From Streptomyces sp. LHD-70 (lineage in GTDB: Bacteria; Actinomycetota; Actinomycetes; Streptomycetales; Streptomycetaceae): a DNA stretch of 64,000 nucleotides. The position numbers and the translations under genes are program-made. Below are positions 1-9,416 of this stretch, one piece after another (position 1 is the stretch's first letter; each line of letters begins with the position of its first letter). The notes under the pieces were generated by a model, which saw only the letters and a list, made by a program, of their open reading frames with translations, searched no databases and was not told the DNA's origin. The stretch covers positions 930,001 through 994,000 of the forward strand of contig NZ_JAVIFW010000001.1 in assembly GCF_031157275.1 (NCBI RefSeq), written 5' to 3'.

Positions 1-1
1 G

Positions 2-586
<585 letters not shown>

Positions 587-734
587 GTCCGGGAACCGAC
601 CGGGACTGAGTATGCGGTAGCGACGTAACGTCGTACCCTTGCGGGGTCCGAGGCTTGCTTTTCTGAGCTTTCCGCTCATTCACGCGAGACTCGGGCCCCG
701 TCGTCGTACAGATACCGAGGAAGTTGGTCCAGCC

Positions 735-971
735 GTGGTTATGGGGTTCTCGATCGCCCTGCTCGTCTTCAGCGGACTCATGATGCTTTTGGTGCTCATG
801 CACAAGGGCAAGGGCGGTGGCCTCTCCGACATGTTCGGTGGCGGTATGCAGTCCTCCGTCGGCGGCTCCTCGGTCGCCGAGCGCAACCTCGACCGCATCA
901 CCGTCGTGGTCGGTCTGCTGTGGTTCGCGTGCATTGTCGTGCTCGGCCTGCTGATGAAGCTCGACAGCTGA
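735..971 (+). CDS. secG: Preprotein translocase subunit SecG
   Basis: A 78-residue membrane protein with two hydrophobic segments (about residues 3-20 and 54-75) flanking a glycine-rich loop (HKGKGGGLSDMFGGG), the classic SecG pattern. SecG assists SecYE in protein export across the cytoplasmic membrane. The frame opens further upstream, but the GAGGAAG sequence at 717-723 lies 11 bases before GTG 735, which favours that start; ATG 741 is a nearby alternative. It sits between tpiA and an RbpA-family gene, a conserved Streptomyces arrangement. Confidence 0.93.
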   Translation: MVMGFSIALLVFSGLMMLLVLMHKGKGGGLSDMFGGGMQSSVGGSSVAERNLDRITVVVGLLWFACIVVLGLLMKLDS

Positions 972-1071
972 CGCTTTATCGTCCTGCCGGTTGACGCAGT
1001 ATTGCCGTACGCCTTTTATAGGCGGCTTAATATGGCCGTGCGTCTCCGGGGTGGGGGTGTAACTCCAAACA

Positions 1072-1100
1072 CTGGACGCGCGTTGGGCCTTACGTAGACT
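1072..1100 (+). promoter_or_regulatory. Possible promoter for the RbpA-family gene
   Basis: A CTGGAC box (1072-1077) and TAGACT (1095-1100) are separated by 17 bases, consistent with a HrdB-type promoter about 60 bases before the GTG start at 1168. The -10 match is good and the -35 match partial. This is a pattern-based inference only. Confidence 0.4.
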
Positions 1101-1167
1101 GGGGCACCCGCGGCACGGCCGTCGGTGAGCAACGCTGTGCAGCACTGTTACGCAGGGAGTTACGACC

Positions 1168-1503
1168 GTGGCAAGTGGCAACGCGATCCGTGGAAGTCGG
1201 GTCGGAGCGGGGCCGATGGGCGAGGCCGAGCGGGGCGAGTCCGCGCCGCGCCTGCGCATCTCCTTCTGGTGCTCCAACGGGCATGAGACACAGCCGAGCT
1301 TCGCCAGTGACGCGCAGGTCCCCGACACCTGGGACTGTCCGCGCTGCGGATTCCCGGCCGGCCAGGACCGGGACAACCCGCCGGACCCGCCGCGCACCGA
1401 GCCCTACAAGACGCACCTCGCGTACGTCCGAGAGCGGCGCAGCGACGCGGACGGCGAGGCGATCCTCGCGGAGGCACTCGCCAAACTGCGCGGCGAGATC
1501 TAG
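1168..1503 (+). CDS. RbpA-family RNA polymerase-binding protein (paralogue)
   Basis: A 111-residue protein of the RbpA family, small actinobacterial proteins that bind RNA polymerase and group I/II sigma factors and stimulate open-complex formation. Two zinc-type pairs are visible: WCSNGH near residue 35 and CPRCG near residue 57. They are followed by the basic C-terminal sigma-interacting segment (THLAYVRERRSDADGEAILAEAL). The N-terminal tail differs from the canonical Streptomyces RbpA I know, so this is probably the second paralogue. Start GTG 1168 has AGGGAG at 1154-1159. A strong terminator follows the stop. Confidence 0.85.
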   Translation: MASGNAIRGSRVGAGPMGEAERGESAPRLRISFWCSNGHETQPSFASDAQVPDTWDCPRCGFPAGQDRDNPPDPPRTEPYKTHLAYVRERRSDADGEAILAEALAKLRGEI

Positions 1504-1514
1504 GAATTGAGAGC

Positions 1515-1542
1515 GGCCGGACACCCCCGAGGGTGTCCGGCC
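1515..1542 (+). terminator. Intrinsic terminator-like hairpin after the RbpA-family gene
   Basis: A perfect 12-bp stem (1515-1526 with 1531-1542) closed by a CCGA loop lies 11 bases after the stop codon and is followed by a short T-containing tract (CTGCTTTCC). It separates this transcript from the MFS gene. Confidence 0.85.
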
Positions 1543-1648
1543 GGACTGCTTTCCGAGGTCTGTTCTCCCAGGTCAGGCACGCGCCGCGGCCGATTGTCAG
1601 TGGCCCCCTCTAAGGTCTGCAAGTACCGGACCAAAAGGGGGAGTTGGC

Positions 1649-2899
1649 GTGGTCGAGGGGGTAACGGACGCTGCGGAGACCGCAGCGGCGGCGGAGCGCG
1701 CGCCGTCCTGGCGCGGGGGATTCGGACGGCTGTGGTCGGCCGCGATCATCTCCCGCTTCGGTGACTCGCTGCGCATCGCCGCGCTGCCGCTGCTCGCCAC
1801 GAGCCTCACCGACGAACCGACGCTCGTCGCCCTCGTCGCCGCCTGCGGCTATCTGCCCTGGATCCTTTTCGGCCTGATCGGCGGCGCGGTCGCCGACCGG
1901 GTCGACCAACGACGCGCCATGTGGGCCGTGGATCTCGTACGCGGGCTGCTGATCGGCAGTTTCGCCGTGGCCGTCGCCTTCGACCAGGCGACGATCGCGC
2001 TGCTCATGATCCTCGCCTTCGTCCTCACCACCCTCCAGACCCTCTTCGACAACGCGGCCACGGCCCTGCTCCCCGCCGTCGTCGGCCCCGAGGCCCTCGG
2101 CAGCGCCAACGCCCGCCTGCAGACCGGCCAGATGCTCGTCAGCAGCTTCCTGGCCACGCCCGCGGTGCCGCTGCTGCTCGCCGCGGGAATCGCCGTGCCC
2201 TACGCCGCGAACGCCGCCACGTATCTGCTCGGCGCCGCACTGATCGCCTCCCTGCGCACGGCACCGCGCGCGCGTGCGGCACCGCTGAGCGGGAGCGGCC
2301 TGCGGGCCGACATCGCCGAAGGAGTGCGGATCCTGTGGCGGGACCGGGCGCTGCGCGGCCTGTGCCTCGCGGCCACGCTGTGCAACGTCGGCGTCGGCGG
2401 ACTCATCGCCACCCTCGTCCTGCACGTCACCGGCTGGCTCGACGCGGGCGCGACAGCCTATGCCTTGTGCCTGTCCGCGTACGGCGTGGGCAGTGTCGTC
2501 GCCGGGTTCTGCGCCAACCGGATCGGGCGCCGCGTGGGGCGGTTGCGGAGCATCTTCCTCGCGGGCCTCGTGCAGATCGTGCCGCTGCTCGCGATCGGGA
2601 CGATACGCAGCGTCTGGGCCGTCCTGCTCGGACTCGTGGTGTTCGGCTTCATGGGCATGGTGTGGAACGTCAACCAGGTCACGCTCATGCAGCAGCGCAG
2701 CCCCAGCGATGCGATCGGCCGGATCAGCGCCGCCTTCCGCACCCTGTCGCTCGGTGCCACCCCGGTGGGCGCGGCACTCGCCGGTGTCGCCGCCTCGGCC
2801 TGGGGGCTCAACACCCCTGCGCTGCTTGCCGCCGCGCTGTTCGTGCTCGCCGTCGCCGCGCTGATACCCGCGCTCAAGTCCCCTGTCACCGCTCCTTAA
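1649..2899 (+). CDS. MFS transporter
   Basis: A 416-residue integral membrane protein with roughly 12 hydrophobic segments and a charged loop ADRVDQRR (about residues 82-89) after the second pair, the MFS loop 2-3 signature. The frame resembles the MFS_3 (enterobactin-exporter-like) group, which usually exports small molecules; the substrate cannot be read from sequence. The GTG start at 1649 has an excellent AAGGGGGAG upstream. It lies alone between the RbpA-family gene and pgi, all on the plus strand. Confidence 0.8.
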   Translation: MVEGVTDAAETAAAAERAPSWRGGFGRLWSAAIISRFGDSLRIAALPLLATSLTDEPTLVALVAACGYLPWILFGLIGGAVADRVDQRRAMWAVDLVRGLLIGSFAVAVAFDQATIALLMILAFVLTTLQTLFDNAATALLPAVVGPEALGSANARLQTGQMLVSSFLATPAVPLLLAAGIAVPYAANAATYLLGAALIASLRTAPRARAAPLSGSGLRADIAEGVRILWRDRALRGLCLAATLCNVGVGGLIATLVLHVTGWLDAGATAYALCLSAYGVGSVVAGFCANRIGRRVGRLRSIFLAGLVQIVPLLAIGTIRSVWAVLLGLVVFGFMGMVWNVNQVTLMQQRSPSDAIGRISAAFRTLSLGATPVGAALAGVAASAWGLNTPALLAAALFVLAVAALIPALKSPVTAP

Positions 2900-3004
2900 G
2901 TCGGCCGACAGGGGACAGACAGCTCATACCGCTCGCTGATCAATTAGGTTGGTGGGGCAGCGGGGAAGTTGCAGGCTCAGGTAGAGAGAAGGCTGAAGTC
3001 CGAG

Positions 3005-4657
3005 ATGAACGCAGCAAGCCGCACCAGGCTCAACCAGTTGCCGGAGTGGACGGCGCTCGGAAAGCACCGTGAGCAGCTGGGCGAAGCACACCTGCGGGAA
3101 CTGTTCGCCGCCGACCCGCAGCGAGCCGAGAAGTACACGGCGCAGGTGGGCGACCTGCACCTCGACTACTCCAAGCAGCTGGTCACGGACGAGACCCTTG
3201 AGCTGCTCCGCGAGCTGGCCGCCGCGACCGATGTCTTCGGCCTGCGGGACGCCATGTTCCGCGGCGAGAAGATCAACACCACCGAGGACCGCGCTGTTCT
3301 GCACACCGCGCTGCGCGCCCCGCGAGACGCCGTGATCGAGGTCGACGGCGAGAACGTCGTGCCGAAGGTGCACGCCGTCCTCGACAAGATGGGCGCCTTC
3401 GCCGAGCGGGTCCGCGCCGGTGAGTGGACGGGCCACAGCGGCAAGCCCATCAAGAACGTCGTGAACATCGGCATCGGCGGCTCCGACCTCGGCCCGGCGA
3501 TGGCGTACGAGGTGCTGCGGTCCTACGCCGACCGTAATCTGACGTTCCGCTTCGTCTCCAACGTCGACGGCGCCGATCTGCACGAGGCCGTAAGGGACTT
3601 GGACCCGGCCGAGACGCTGTTCATCATCGCCTCGAAGACGTTCACCACGATCGAGACGATCACCAACGCCACCTCCGCGCGGAACTGGCTGCTCACCGGT
3701 CTGCAGGCCGGGCAGGACGCCGTGGCGAAGCACTTCGTGGCCCTGTCCACGAACGCAGAGAAGGTCGCCGAGTTCGGCATCGACACGACCAACATGTTCG
3801 AGTTCTGGGACTGGGTCGGCGGCCGCTACTCCTACGACTCGGCGATCGGCCTCTCCCTGATGATCGCCATCGGGCCGGAGCACTTCCGCGAGATGCTCGA
3901 CGGCTTCCGCCTGGTCGACGAGCACTTCCGCACGGCCCCGGCGGAGTCCAACGTCCCGCTGCTGCTCGGCCTGTTGGGGGTTTGGTACGGAGGGTTCTTC
4001 GACGCCCAGTCGCACGCGGTCCTTCCGTACTCGCACTACCTCTCCAAGTTCACCGCGTACCTTCAGCAGCTGGACATGGAGTCCAACGGCAAGTCGGTGG
4101 ACCGCGAGGGCAACCCGGTGGACTGGCAGACCGGTCCGGTGGTCTGGGGCACACCGGGCACCAACGGGCAGCACGCGTACTACCAGTTGATCCACCAGGG
4201 CACGAAGGTGATCCCGGCGGACTTCATCGGCTTCGCCAAGCCGGTCGAGGATCTGCTGCCCGGCCTGGTCGCGCAGCACGATCTGCTGATGGCCAACTTC
4301 TTCGCGCAGACGCAGGCGTTGGCGTTCGGCAAGACGCCGGACGAGGTGCGGGCGGAGGGTGCGCCCGAGGAGCTGGTCGCGCACAAGACGTTCCGCGGCA
4401 ACCACCCGACGACCACGATCCTCGCCGCCGAGCTGACTCCGTTCGTGCTCGGCCAGCTCATCGCGCTGTACGAGCACAAGGTGTTCGTGCAGGGCGCGAT
4501 CTGGAACATCGACTCGTTCGACCAGTGGGGGGTCGAGTTGGGGAAGGTGCTGGCGAAGCGGGTGGAGCCGGCGTTGACCGAAGGGGTCGAGGTGGAGGGG
4601 TTGGACGCTTCGTCCAGGGCGCTGGTGGCCAAGTACCGGGCGCTGCGGGGGCGTTGA
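3005..4657 (+). CDS. pgi: Glucose-6-phosphate isomerase
   Basis: A 550-residue cytosolic enzyme that interconverts glucose 6-phosphate and fructose 6-phosphate. Family motifs are clear: the [11 protein letters not shown] phosphate-binding loop near residue 155, SKTFTTIET, the [12 protein letters not shown] signature, NGKSVDREG and the C-terminal DQWGVELGK signature near residue 505. The frame also contains an upstream ATG at 2969, but ATG 3005 matches the family N-terminus and has AGAGAAGG upstream. It faces the convergent pentose-phosphate operon, a sensible pairing because the product of Zwf/OpcA shares its substrate. Confidence 0.96.
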   Translation: MNAASRTRLNQLPEWTALGKHREQLGEAHLRELFAADPQRAEKYTAQVGDLHLDYSKQLVTDETLELLRELAAATDVFGLRDAMFRGEKINTTEDRAVLHTALRAPRDAVIEVDGENVVPKVHAVLDKMGAFAERVRAGEWTGHSGKPIKNVVNIGIGGSDLGPAMAYEVLRSYADRNLTFRFVSNVDGADLHEAVRDLDPAETLFIIASKTFTTIETITNATSARNWLLTGLQAGQDAVAKHFVALSTNAEKVAEFGIDTTNMFEFWDWVGGRYSYDSAIGLSLMIAIGPEHFREMLDGFRLVDEHFRTAPAESNVPLLLGLLGVWYGGFFDAQSHAVLPYSHYLSKFTAYLQQLDMESNGKSVDREGNPVDWQTGPVVWGTPGTNGQHAYYQLIHQGTKVIPADFIGFAKPVEDLLPGLVAQHDLLMANFFAQTQALAFGKTPDEVRAEGAPEELVAHKTFRGNHPTTTILAAELTPFVLGQLIALYEHKVFVQGAIWNIDSFDQWGVELGKVLAKRVEPALTEGVEVEGLDASSRALVAKYRALRGR

Positions 4658-4735
4658 GGCCCGGGAAGTGGCGGGGCTGGGTTTGATCCCCTCCCCGCCC
4701 CTTCCCGACTGTGTCCGATATGCGGCTGACGCCGC

Positions 4736-4799
4736 GTGGCTGCGGCGCTTCGGGGGCCAGCCCCCGGACCCCCGCTCCTCAAACGCCGGAGGGGCTGGA
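4736..4799. repeat. GC-rich intergenic repeat module (copy A)
   Basis: It lies between the convergent pgi and pgl stops. It contains a CGGGGG-CCAG-CCCCCG hairpin (4751-4766) followed by a GCTCCTCAAACGCCGGAGGGG segment. Related sequence recurs at 14,484-14,558, 27,711-27,752 and 43,081-43,190. It probably serves as a bidirectional terminator. Confidence 0.6.
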
Positions 4800-4802
4800 T
4801 CG

Positions 4803-5588
4803 TCAGGCCGACGCCGGTGGGTACATCTCCCGCGGCAGCTGCGAAGCCGCCGCCGCGTCCAGGAGCCACAGCGTGCGTGAGCGTCCGCGCGCGCCCGCTG
4901 CCGGGGCCTGGATCTCGCCCGCGCCGGACAGCGCCATGGCCACGGCCTGTGCCTTGTCCTCGCCCGCCGCGAGCAGCCACACCTCACGGGCGGAGCGGAT
5001 CGCGGGCAGGGTGAGCGAGATCCGGGTCGGCGGCGGCTTGGGGGCGCCGTGCACACCCACCACCATCCGCTCGGTCTCGCGCACCGCGGGCAGCTCGGGG
5101 AAGAGCGACGCCACATGGGTGTCGGGGCCCACACCCAGGAGCAGCACGTCGAAGGACGGAGCCTCCGAGTGGTTCTCCGGCTGTGCGGCCTTGGCCAGTT
5201 GGATCGCGTACGCCTCGGCCGCGGTGTCCGCGTCGATGCCGAACGGGCCGTCCGACGCGGGCATCGCGTGCACGCGGGCCGGGTCGAGCGGCACCGAGTC
5301 GAGCAGTGCCTCGCGGGCCTGCGTGACATTGCGGTCCGGGTCGCCTTCCGGCAGGAACCGCTCGTCGCCCCACCAGAGGTCGAGGCGGCTCCAGTCGATG
5401 GCGTCCCGCGCGGGGGACGTGCCGAGCGCGGCGAGCAGGCCGTTGCCGTTGCGGCCGCCGGTGAGGACCACGGACGCCGAGCCACGGGCGGCCTGCGCGT
5501 CCACGATCTTCGTGATCAGGCGGGCCGCGGCGGCCTGGGCCATGAGTTCCTTGTCGCGGTGGACGACGAGTTGCGGAGCCGTACTCAC
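4803..5588 (-). CDS. pgl: 6-phosphogluconolactonase
   Basis: A 261-residue protein of the NagB/SugI-type lactonase family that hydrolyses 6-phosphogluconolactone in the oxidative pentose-phosphate pathway. Visible motifs are VVLTGGRNGNGLLAAL (about residue 40), the WGDERFLP signature and LLLGVGPDTHVASLFP. The GTG start overlaps the opcA stop as GTGA, so translation is probably coupled. It is the last gene of tkt-tal-zwf-opcA-pgl and converges on pgi. Confidence 0.93.
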   Translation of the reverse strand: MSTAPQLVVHRDKELMAQAAAARLITKIVDAQAARGSASVVLTGGRNGNGLLAALGTSPARDAIDWSRLDLWWGDERFLPEGDPDRNVTQAREALLDSVPLDPARVHAMPASDGPFGIDADTAAEAYAIQLAKAAQPENHSEAPSFDVLLLGVGPDTHVASLFPELPAVRETERMVVGVHGAPKPPPTRISLTLPAIRSAREVWLLAAGEDKAQAVAMALSGAGEIQAPAAGARGRSRTLWLLDAAAASQLPREMYPPASA

Positions 5589-6712
5589 TTCGACGCCGCC
5601 TTCGAACCGCCGCCGGACGAACCGTCCGAACTCGCCTTCTTCGCCGGGGACTTGGCCGCCTTCTTCGCACCCGAAGAACCCGCACCCGAAGAACCCGCAC
5701 CCGAAGAACCCGCACCTGAACCCGAACCCGCTCCCGAAGCAGCATCCGCCGGCGACGCGACCTGCGGCACCGACTTCGCCGAGTCCGCCTCCCCGAGCCG
5801 GTCGACGCCGTACTTCAGCGCCGACGCGTAGGTGTCGTCCGGGTCGAGGCGACGCAGCTCCTCGGCGATCAGCTCGGCCGTCTCGCGCCGCTTGAGCGCC
5901 ACCGCACGGTCCGGCTGGCCCTGCACCGAGAGCGTCGCCAGGGAACCGTCGGCCCGGTCGAGCACGATCGGGCCGCAGTCGGTGTCCAGACGTACCGAGG
6001 TGAGCCCCGGACCGCTGGACAGCGAACGGGTCACCGGCACCGAGAGCCGGTCGGCGAGCCACATGCCGAGCAGCTCACAGCTCGGGTTGAACTCCTCGCC
6101 CTCCACCTCGGCCGCCGTGACCTCGCAGGTCACCTGGTCGAGAGCGGCGGCCAGCATGGAGCGCCACGGGGTGATCCGGGTCCACGACAGATCCGTGTCG
6201 CCGGGCGTGTACGTCTCCGCGCGGGAGGCCAGCTCGTGGATGGGCTGCTCCGCCGCGTACGTATCGGTCACCCGGCGCTGCGCGAGCGCGCCCAGCGGGT
6301 CGCCCACCGGGTCGAGCGGCGCGTTCACCGGCCACCACACGACGACCGGGGCGTCCGGAAGGAGCAGCGGCAGGACCACCGACTGGGCGTGGTTGATGAC
6401 GTCGCCGTAGAGGCGGAGCACGATCGTCTCGCCCGTACCGGCGTCGGCGCCCACCCGGACATCGGCGTCCAGGCGCGAGGACGTCCGGTCACGGGGGGAA
6501 CGCGCGGCCCTCTTGATGACGACGAGGGTGCGCGAGGGGTGCTCGCGCGAGGCCTCGCTGGCCGCCTTCAGGGAGTCGTACGCGTTCTCCTCGTCGGTGA
6601 CGATGACCAGCGTGAGCACCATGCCGATGGCGGGGGAGCCGATGGCGCGGCGGCCCTGCACGAGGGCCTTGTTGACCTTGCTGGCCGTGGTGTCCGTGAG
6701 GTCGATCTTCAT
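5585..6712 (-). CDS. opcA: Glucose-6-phosphate dehydrogenase assembly protein OpcA
   Basis: A 375-residue protein of the OpcA family, which activates or helps assemble Zwf in actinobacteria and cyanobacteria. The core (roughly residues 1-310) carries the family segments RTLVVIKRA, VVWWPVNAPLDP and SWTRITPWR. The tail is low complexity: GAGSS repeats followed by a lysine/alanine stretch resembling histone-like tails, which is probably disordered. ATG 6712 overlaps the zwf stop as ATGA, and its own stop overlaps the pgl start, so the three are tightly coupled. Confidence 0.93.
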   Translation of the reverse strand: MKIDLTDTTASKVNKALVQGRRAIGSPAIGMVLTLVIVTDEENAYDSLKAASEASREHPSRTLVVIKRAARSPRDRTSSRLDADVRVGADAGTGETIVLRLYGDVINHAQSVVLPLLLPDAPVVVWWPVNAPLDPVGDPLGALAQRRVTDTYAAEQPIHELASRAETYTPGDTDLSWTRITPWRSMLAAALDQVTCEVTAAEVEGEEFNPSCELLGMWLADRLSVPVTRSLSSGPGLTSVRLDTDCGPIVLDRADGSLATLSVQGQPDRAVALKRRETAELIAEELRRLDPDDTYASALKYGVDRLGEADSAKSVPQVASPADAASGAGSGSGAGSSGAGSSGAGSSGAKKAAKSPAKKASSDGSSGGGSKAASK

Positions 6713-8244
6713 GGCCGACGCCAGCTCCGTCCGTCTCGTTCGAGCATTTCGTCCGCCTCGACGGGGCCCCAGGTGCCCGATGCGTACTGCGCGGGCTTGC
6801 CGTTCCTGTCCCAGTGCTGCTCGATCGGGTCGAGGATGTTCCAGGACAGCTCGACCTCCTCGGTGCGCGGGAAGAGGTTCGAATCGCCCAACAGCACGTC
6901 CAGGATGAGCCGTTCGTACGCCTCGGGGCTGGACTCCGTGAAGGACTCGCCGTACGCGAAGTCCATGGAGACGTCCCTGACCTCCATCGATGTGCCCGGC
7001 ACCTTCGAGCCGAACCGCATCGTGACGCCCTCGTCCGGCTGGACCCGGATGACCAGGGCGTTCTGCCCCAGCTCCTCGGTCGCGGTGTGGTCGAAGGGGG
7101 AGTGCGGGGCGCGCTGGAAGACGACCGCGATCTCGGTGACGCGGCGGCCGAGGCGCTTGCCGGTGCGCAGATAGAACGGGACGCCCGCCCAGCGGCGGTT
7201 GTCGATCTCCAGCTTTATGGCGGCGAACGTGTCGGTCTTCGACTGCGCGTCGATGCCGTCCTCTTGGAGGTAGCCGATGACCTTCTCGCCGCCCTGCCAG
7301 CCGGCCGCGTACTGCCCGCGGACCGTGCCCTTCGACAGATCCTTGGGGATCTTCACCGCGCCGAGGACCTTGGTCTTCTCGGCGGCGAGCGCGTCCGCGT
7401 CGAAGGAGGCGGGCTCCTCCATCGCGGTCAGGGCGAGCAGCTGGAGCAGGTGGTTCTGGATGACGTCACGGGCGGCGCCGATGCCGTCGTAGTACCCGGC
7501 GCGGCCGCCGATGCCGATGTCCTCGGCCATCGTGATCTGCACGTGGTCGACGTACGACCGGTTCCAGATCGGCTCGAAGAGCGTGTTGGCGAAGCGGAGC
7601 GCCAGGATGTTCTGGACGGTCTCCTTGCCGAGGTAGTGGTCGATACGGAAGACCTGGTCGGGCTTGAACACCTCGTGCACGATGGCGTTCAGCTCCTGGG
7701 CGGAGGCCAGGTCGTGCCCGAAGGGCTTCTCGATGACCCCGCGCCGCCAGGACTCCCCGCGCTGGTCGGCCAGGCCGTGCTTCTTCAGCTGCTGGACGAC
7801 ATTGGGGAAGAACTTCGGCGGCACCGACAGATAGAAGGCGAAGTTGCCGCCCGTGCCCTGCGCCTTGTCGAGCTCCTCCATCGTCGACTTCAGCGTCTCG
7901 AACGCGTCGTCGTCGTCGAAGTTGCCCTGCACGAACCGCATGCCCTGGCTCAGCTGCTGCCAGACCTCCTCGCGGAACGGCGTCCGGGCGTGCTCCTTGA
8001 CCGCGTCGTGCACCTCCTGCGCGAAGTCCTCGTCCTGCCACTCGCGCCGGGCGAAGCCGATCAGCGAGAAGCCCGGCGGCAGCAGCCCCCGGTTGGCCAG
8101 GTCGTAGACGGCAGGCATCAGCTTCTTACGGGACAAATCGCCCGTGACGCCGAAGATCACCAGGCCCGACGGCCCCGCGATACGCGGGAGCCGTCGGTCC
8201 AGTGCGTCACGAAGCGGGTTGGCTCCGTTGACAGTTGGAGACAA
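6709..8244 (-). CDS. zwf: Glucose-6-phosphate 1-dehydrogenase
   Basis: A 511-residue NADP-dependent enzyme that oxidises glucose 6-phosphate, the entry step of the oxidative pentose-phosphate pathway. The nucleotide loop GVTGDLS is at residues 32-38 and the substrate signature RIDHYLGKE at 200-208. The frame opens much further upstream inside tal, but TTG 8244 has a perfect GGAAGG six bases before it, only two bases after the tal stop, and gives the expected N-terminus. It is coupled to opcA by an ATGA overlap. Confidence 0.95.
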   Translation of the reverse strand: MSPTVNGANPLRDALDRRLPRIAGPSGLVIFGVTGDLSRKKLMPAVYDLANRGLLPPGFSLIGFARREWQDEDFAQEVHDAVKEHARTPFREEVWQQLSQGMRFVQGNFDDDDAFETLKSTMEELDKAQGTGGNFAFYLSVPPKFFPNVVQQLKKHGLADQRGESWRRGVIEKPFGHDLASAQELNAIVHEVFKPDQVFRIDHYLGKETVQNILALRFANTLFEPIWNRSYVDHVQITMAEDIGIGGRAGYYDGIGAARDVIQNHLLQLLALTAMEEPASFDADALAAEKTKVLGAVKIPKDLSKGTVRGQYAAGWQGGEKVIGYLQEDGIDAQSKTDTFAAIKLEIDNRRWAGVPFYLRTGKRLGRRVTEIAVVFQRAPHSPFDHTATEELGQNALVIRVQPDEGVTMRFGSKVPGTSMEVRDVSMDFAYGESFTESSPEAYERLILDVLLGDSNLFPRTEEVELSWNILDPIEQHWDRNGKPAQYASGTWGPVEADEMLERDGRSWRRP

Positions 8245-8246
8245 GA

Positions 8247-9365
8247 TCAGCCTTCCGAAGGGGCGAGGCGCTTGAGCTCCGCCTCGGTCGACTTGAGCAG
8301 GTCGTTCCAGGACGCCTCGAACTTGTCGACGCCCTCGTCCTCGAGGAGCTGCACGACCTCGTCGTACGAGATCCCCAGCTTCTCGACGGCGTCGAGCTCG
8401 GCGCGGGACTGCTCGTACGTGCCCGCGACGGTGTTGCCGGTGATCTTGCCGTGGTCGGCGGTCGCCTCGAGGGTGGCCTCCGGCATGGTGTTCACCGTGT
8501 TCGGCGCGACCAGGTCGTCGACGTACAGGGTGTCCTTGTACGCCTTGTCCTTGACGCCCGTGGACGCCCACAGGGGGCGCTGCTTGTTGGCGTTGGCCTT
8601 GTCCAGGGCGGCCCAGCGGTCCGAGGAGAAGACCTCTTCGTACGCCTCGTACGCGAGCCGGGCGTTGGCGAGGCCGGCCTTGCCGCGGGCGGCCTTGGCG
8701 TTCTCGGTGCCCAGGGCGTCGATGCGCTTGTCGATCTCGGTGTCCACGCGGGACACGAAGAAGGACGCCACCGAGTGGATCAGCGAGATGTCCAGGCCCG
8801 CGGCCTTGGCCTTCTCCAGACCGGCGAGGTAGGCGTCCATGACCGCGCGGTACCGCTCAAGGGAGAAGATCAGCGTGACGTTGACGCTGATGCCCTTGCC
8901 GATGACCTCGGTGATCGCGGGCAGACCGGCCTTGGTCGCCGGGATCTTGATCAGCGTGTTGGGGCGGTCCACCAGCCACGCCAGCTGCTTGGCCTCGGCG
9001 ACCGTGGCCGTCGTGTTGTGGGCCAGGCGCGGGTCGACCTCGATCGAGACGCGGCCGTCCTTGCCGCCGGTGGCGTCGAAGACGGGGCGCAGGATGTCGG
9101 CGGCGTCGCGCACGTCGGCCGTCGTGATCATGCGGACGGCTTCCTCGACGGTGACCTTGCGGGCCGCGAGGTCGGCGAGCTGCTGCTCGTAACCGTCGCC
9201 GCCGGAGATCGCCTTCTGGAAGATCGACGGGTTGGTGGTGACGCCCACGACGTGCTGCTGGTCGATCAGCTCGGCGAGGTTGCCGGACGTGATCCGCTTG
9301 CGCGACAGGTCGTCCAGCCAGATCGCGACGCCTTCTTCAGAGAGGCGCTTGAGTGCGTCTGTCAT
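8247..9365 (-). CDS. tal: Transaldolase
   Basis: A 372-residue enzyme of the non-oxidative pentose-phosphate pathway that transfers a dihydroxyacetone unit between sugar phosphates. The motif GVTTNPSIF is at residues 41-49, and the Schiff-base lysine is predicted at K140 in [11 protein letters not shown]. Length fits the actinobacterial Tal group. ATG 9365 has AGGAGA upstream. It lies between tkt and zwf in one operon. Confidence 0.96.
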   Translation of the reverse strand: MTDALKRLSEEGVAIWLDDLSRKRITSGNLAELIDQQHVVGVTTNPSIFQKAISGGDGYEQQLADLAARKVTVEEAVRMITTADVRDAADILRPVFDATGGKDGRVSIEVDPRLAHNTTATVAEAKQLAWLVDRPNTLIKIPATKAGLPAITEVIGKGISVNVTLIFSLERYRAVMDAYLAGLEKAKAAGLDISLIHSVASFFVSRVDTEIDKRIDALGTENAKAARGKAGLANARLAYEAYEEVFSSDRWAALDKANANKQRPLWASTGVKDKAYKDTLYVDDLVAPNTVNTMPEATLEATADHGKITGNTVAGTYEQSRAELDAVEKLGISYDEVVQLLEDEGVDKFEASWNDLLKSTEAELKRLAPSEG

Positions 9366-9416
9366 GGAAATTGCATCTCCTGCTTGTGATGAGGGGTAAG
9401 TCGTCGTGTGTCAGCG

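Noticed and set aside
2924..5485. 853-codon minus-strand frame opposite pgi
   Set aside because: It is the antisense shadow of pgi and pgl. Composition is Arg/Ala/Pro-rich with no family motif, while the opposite frames carry clear enzymes.
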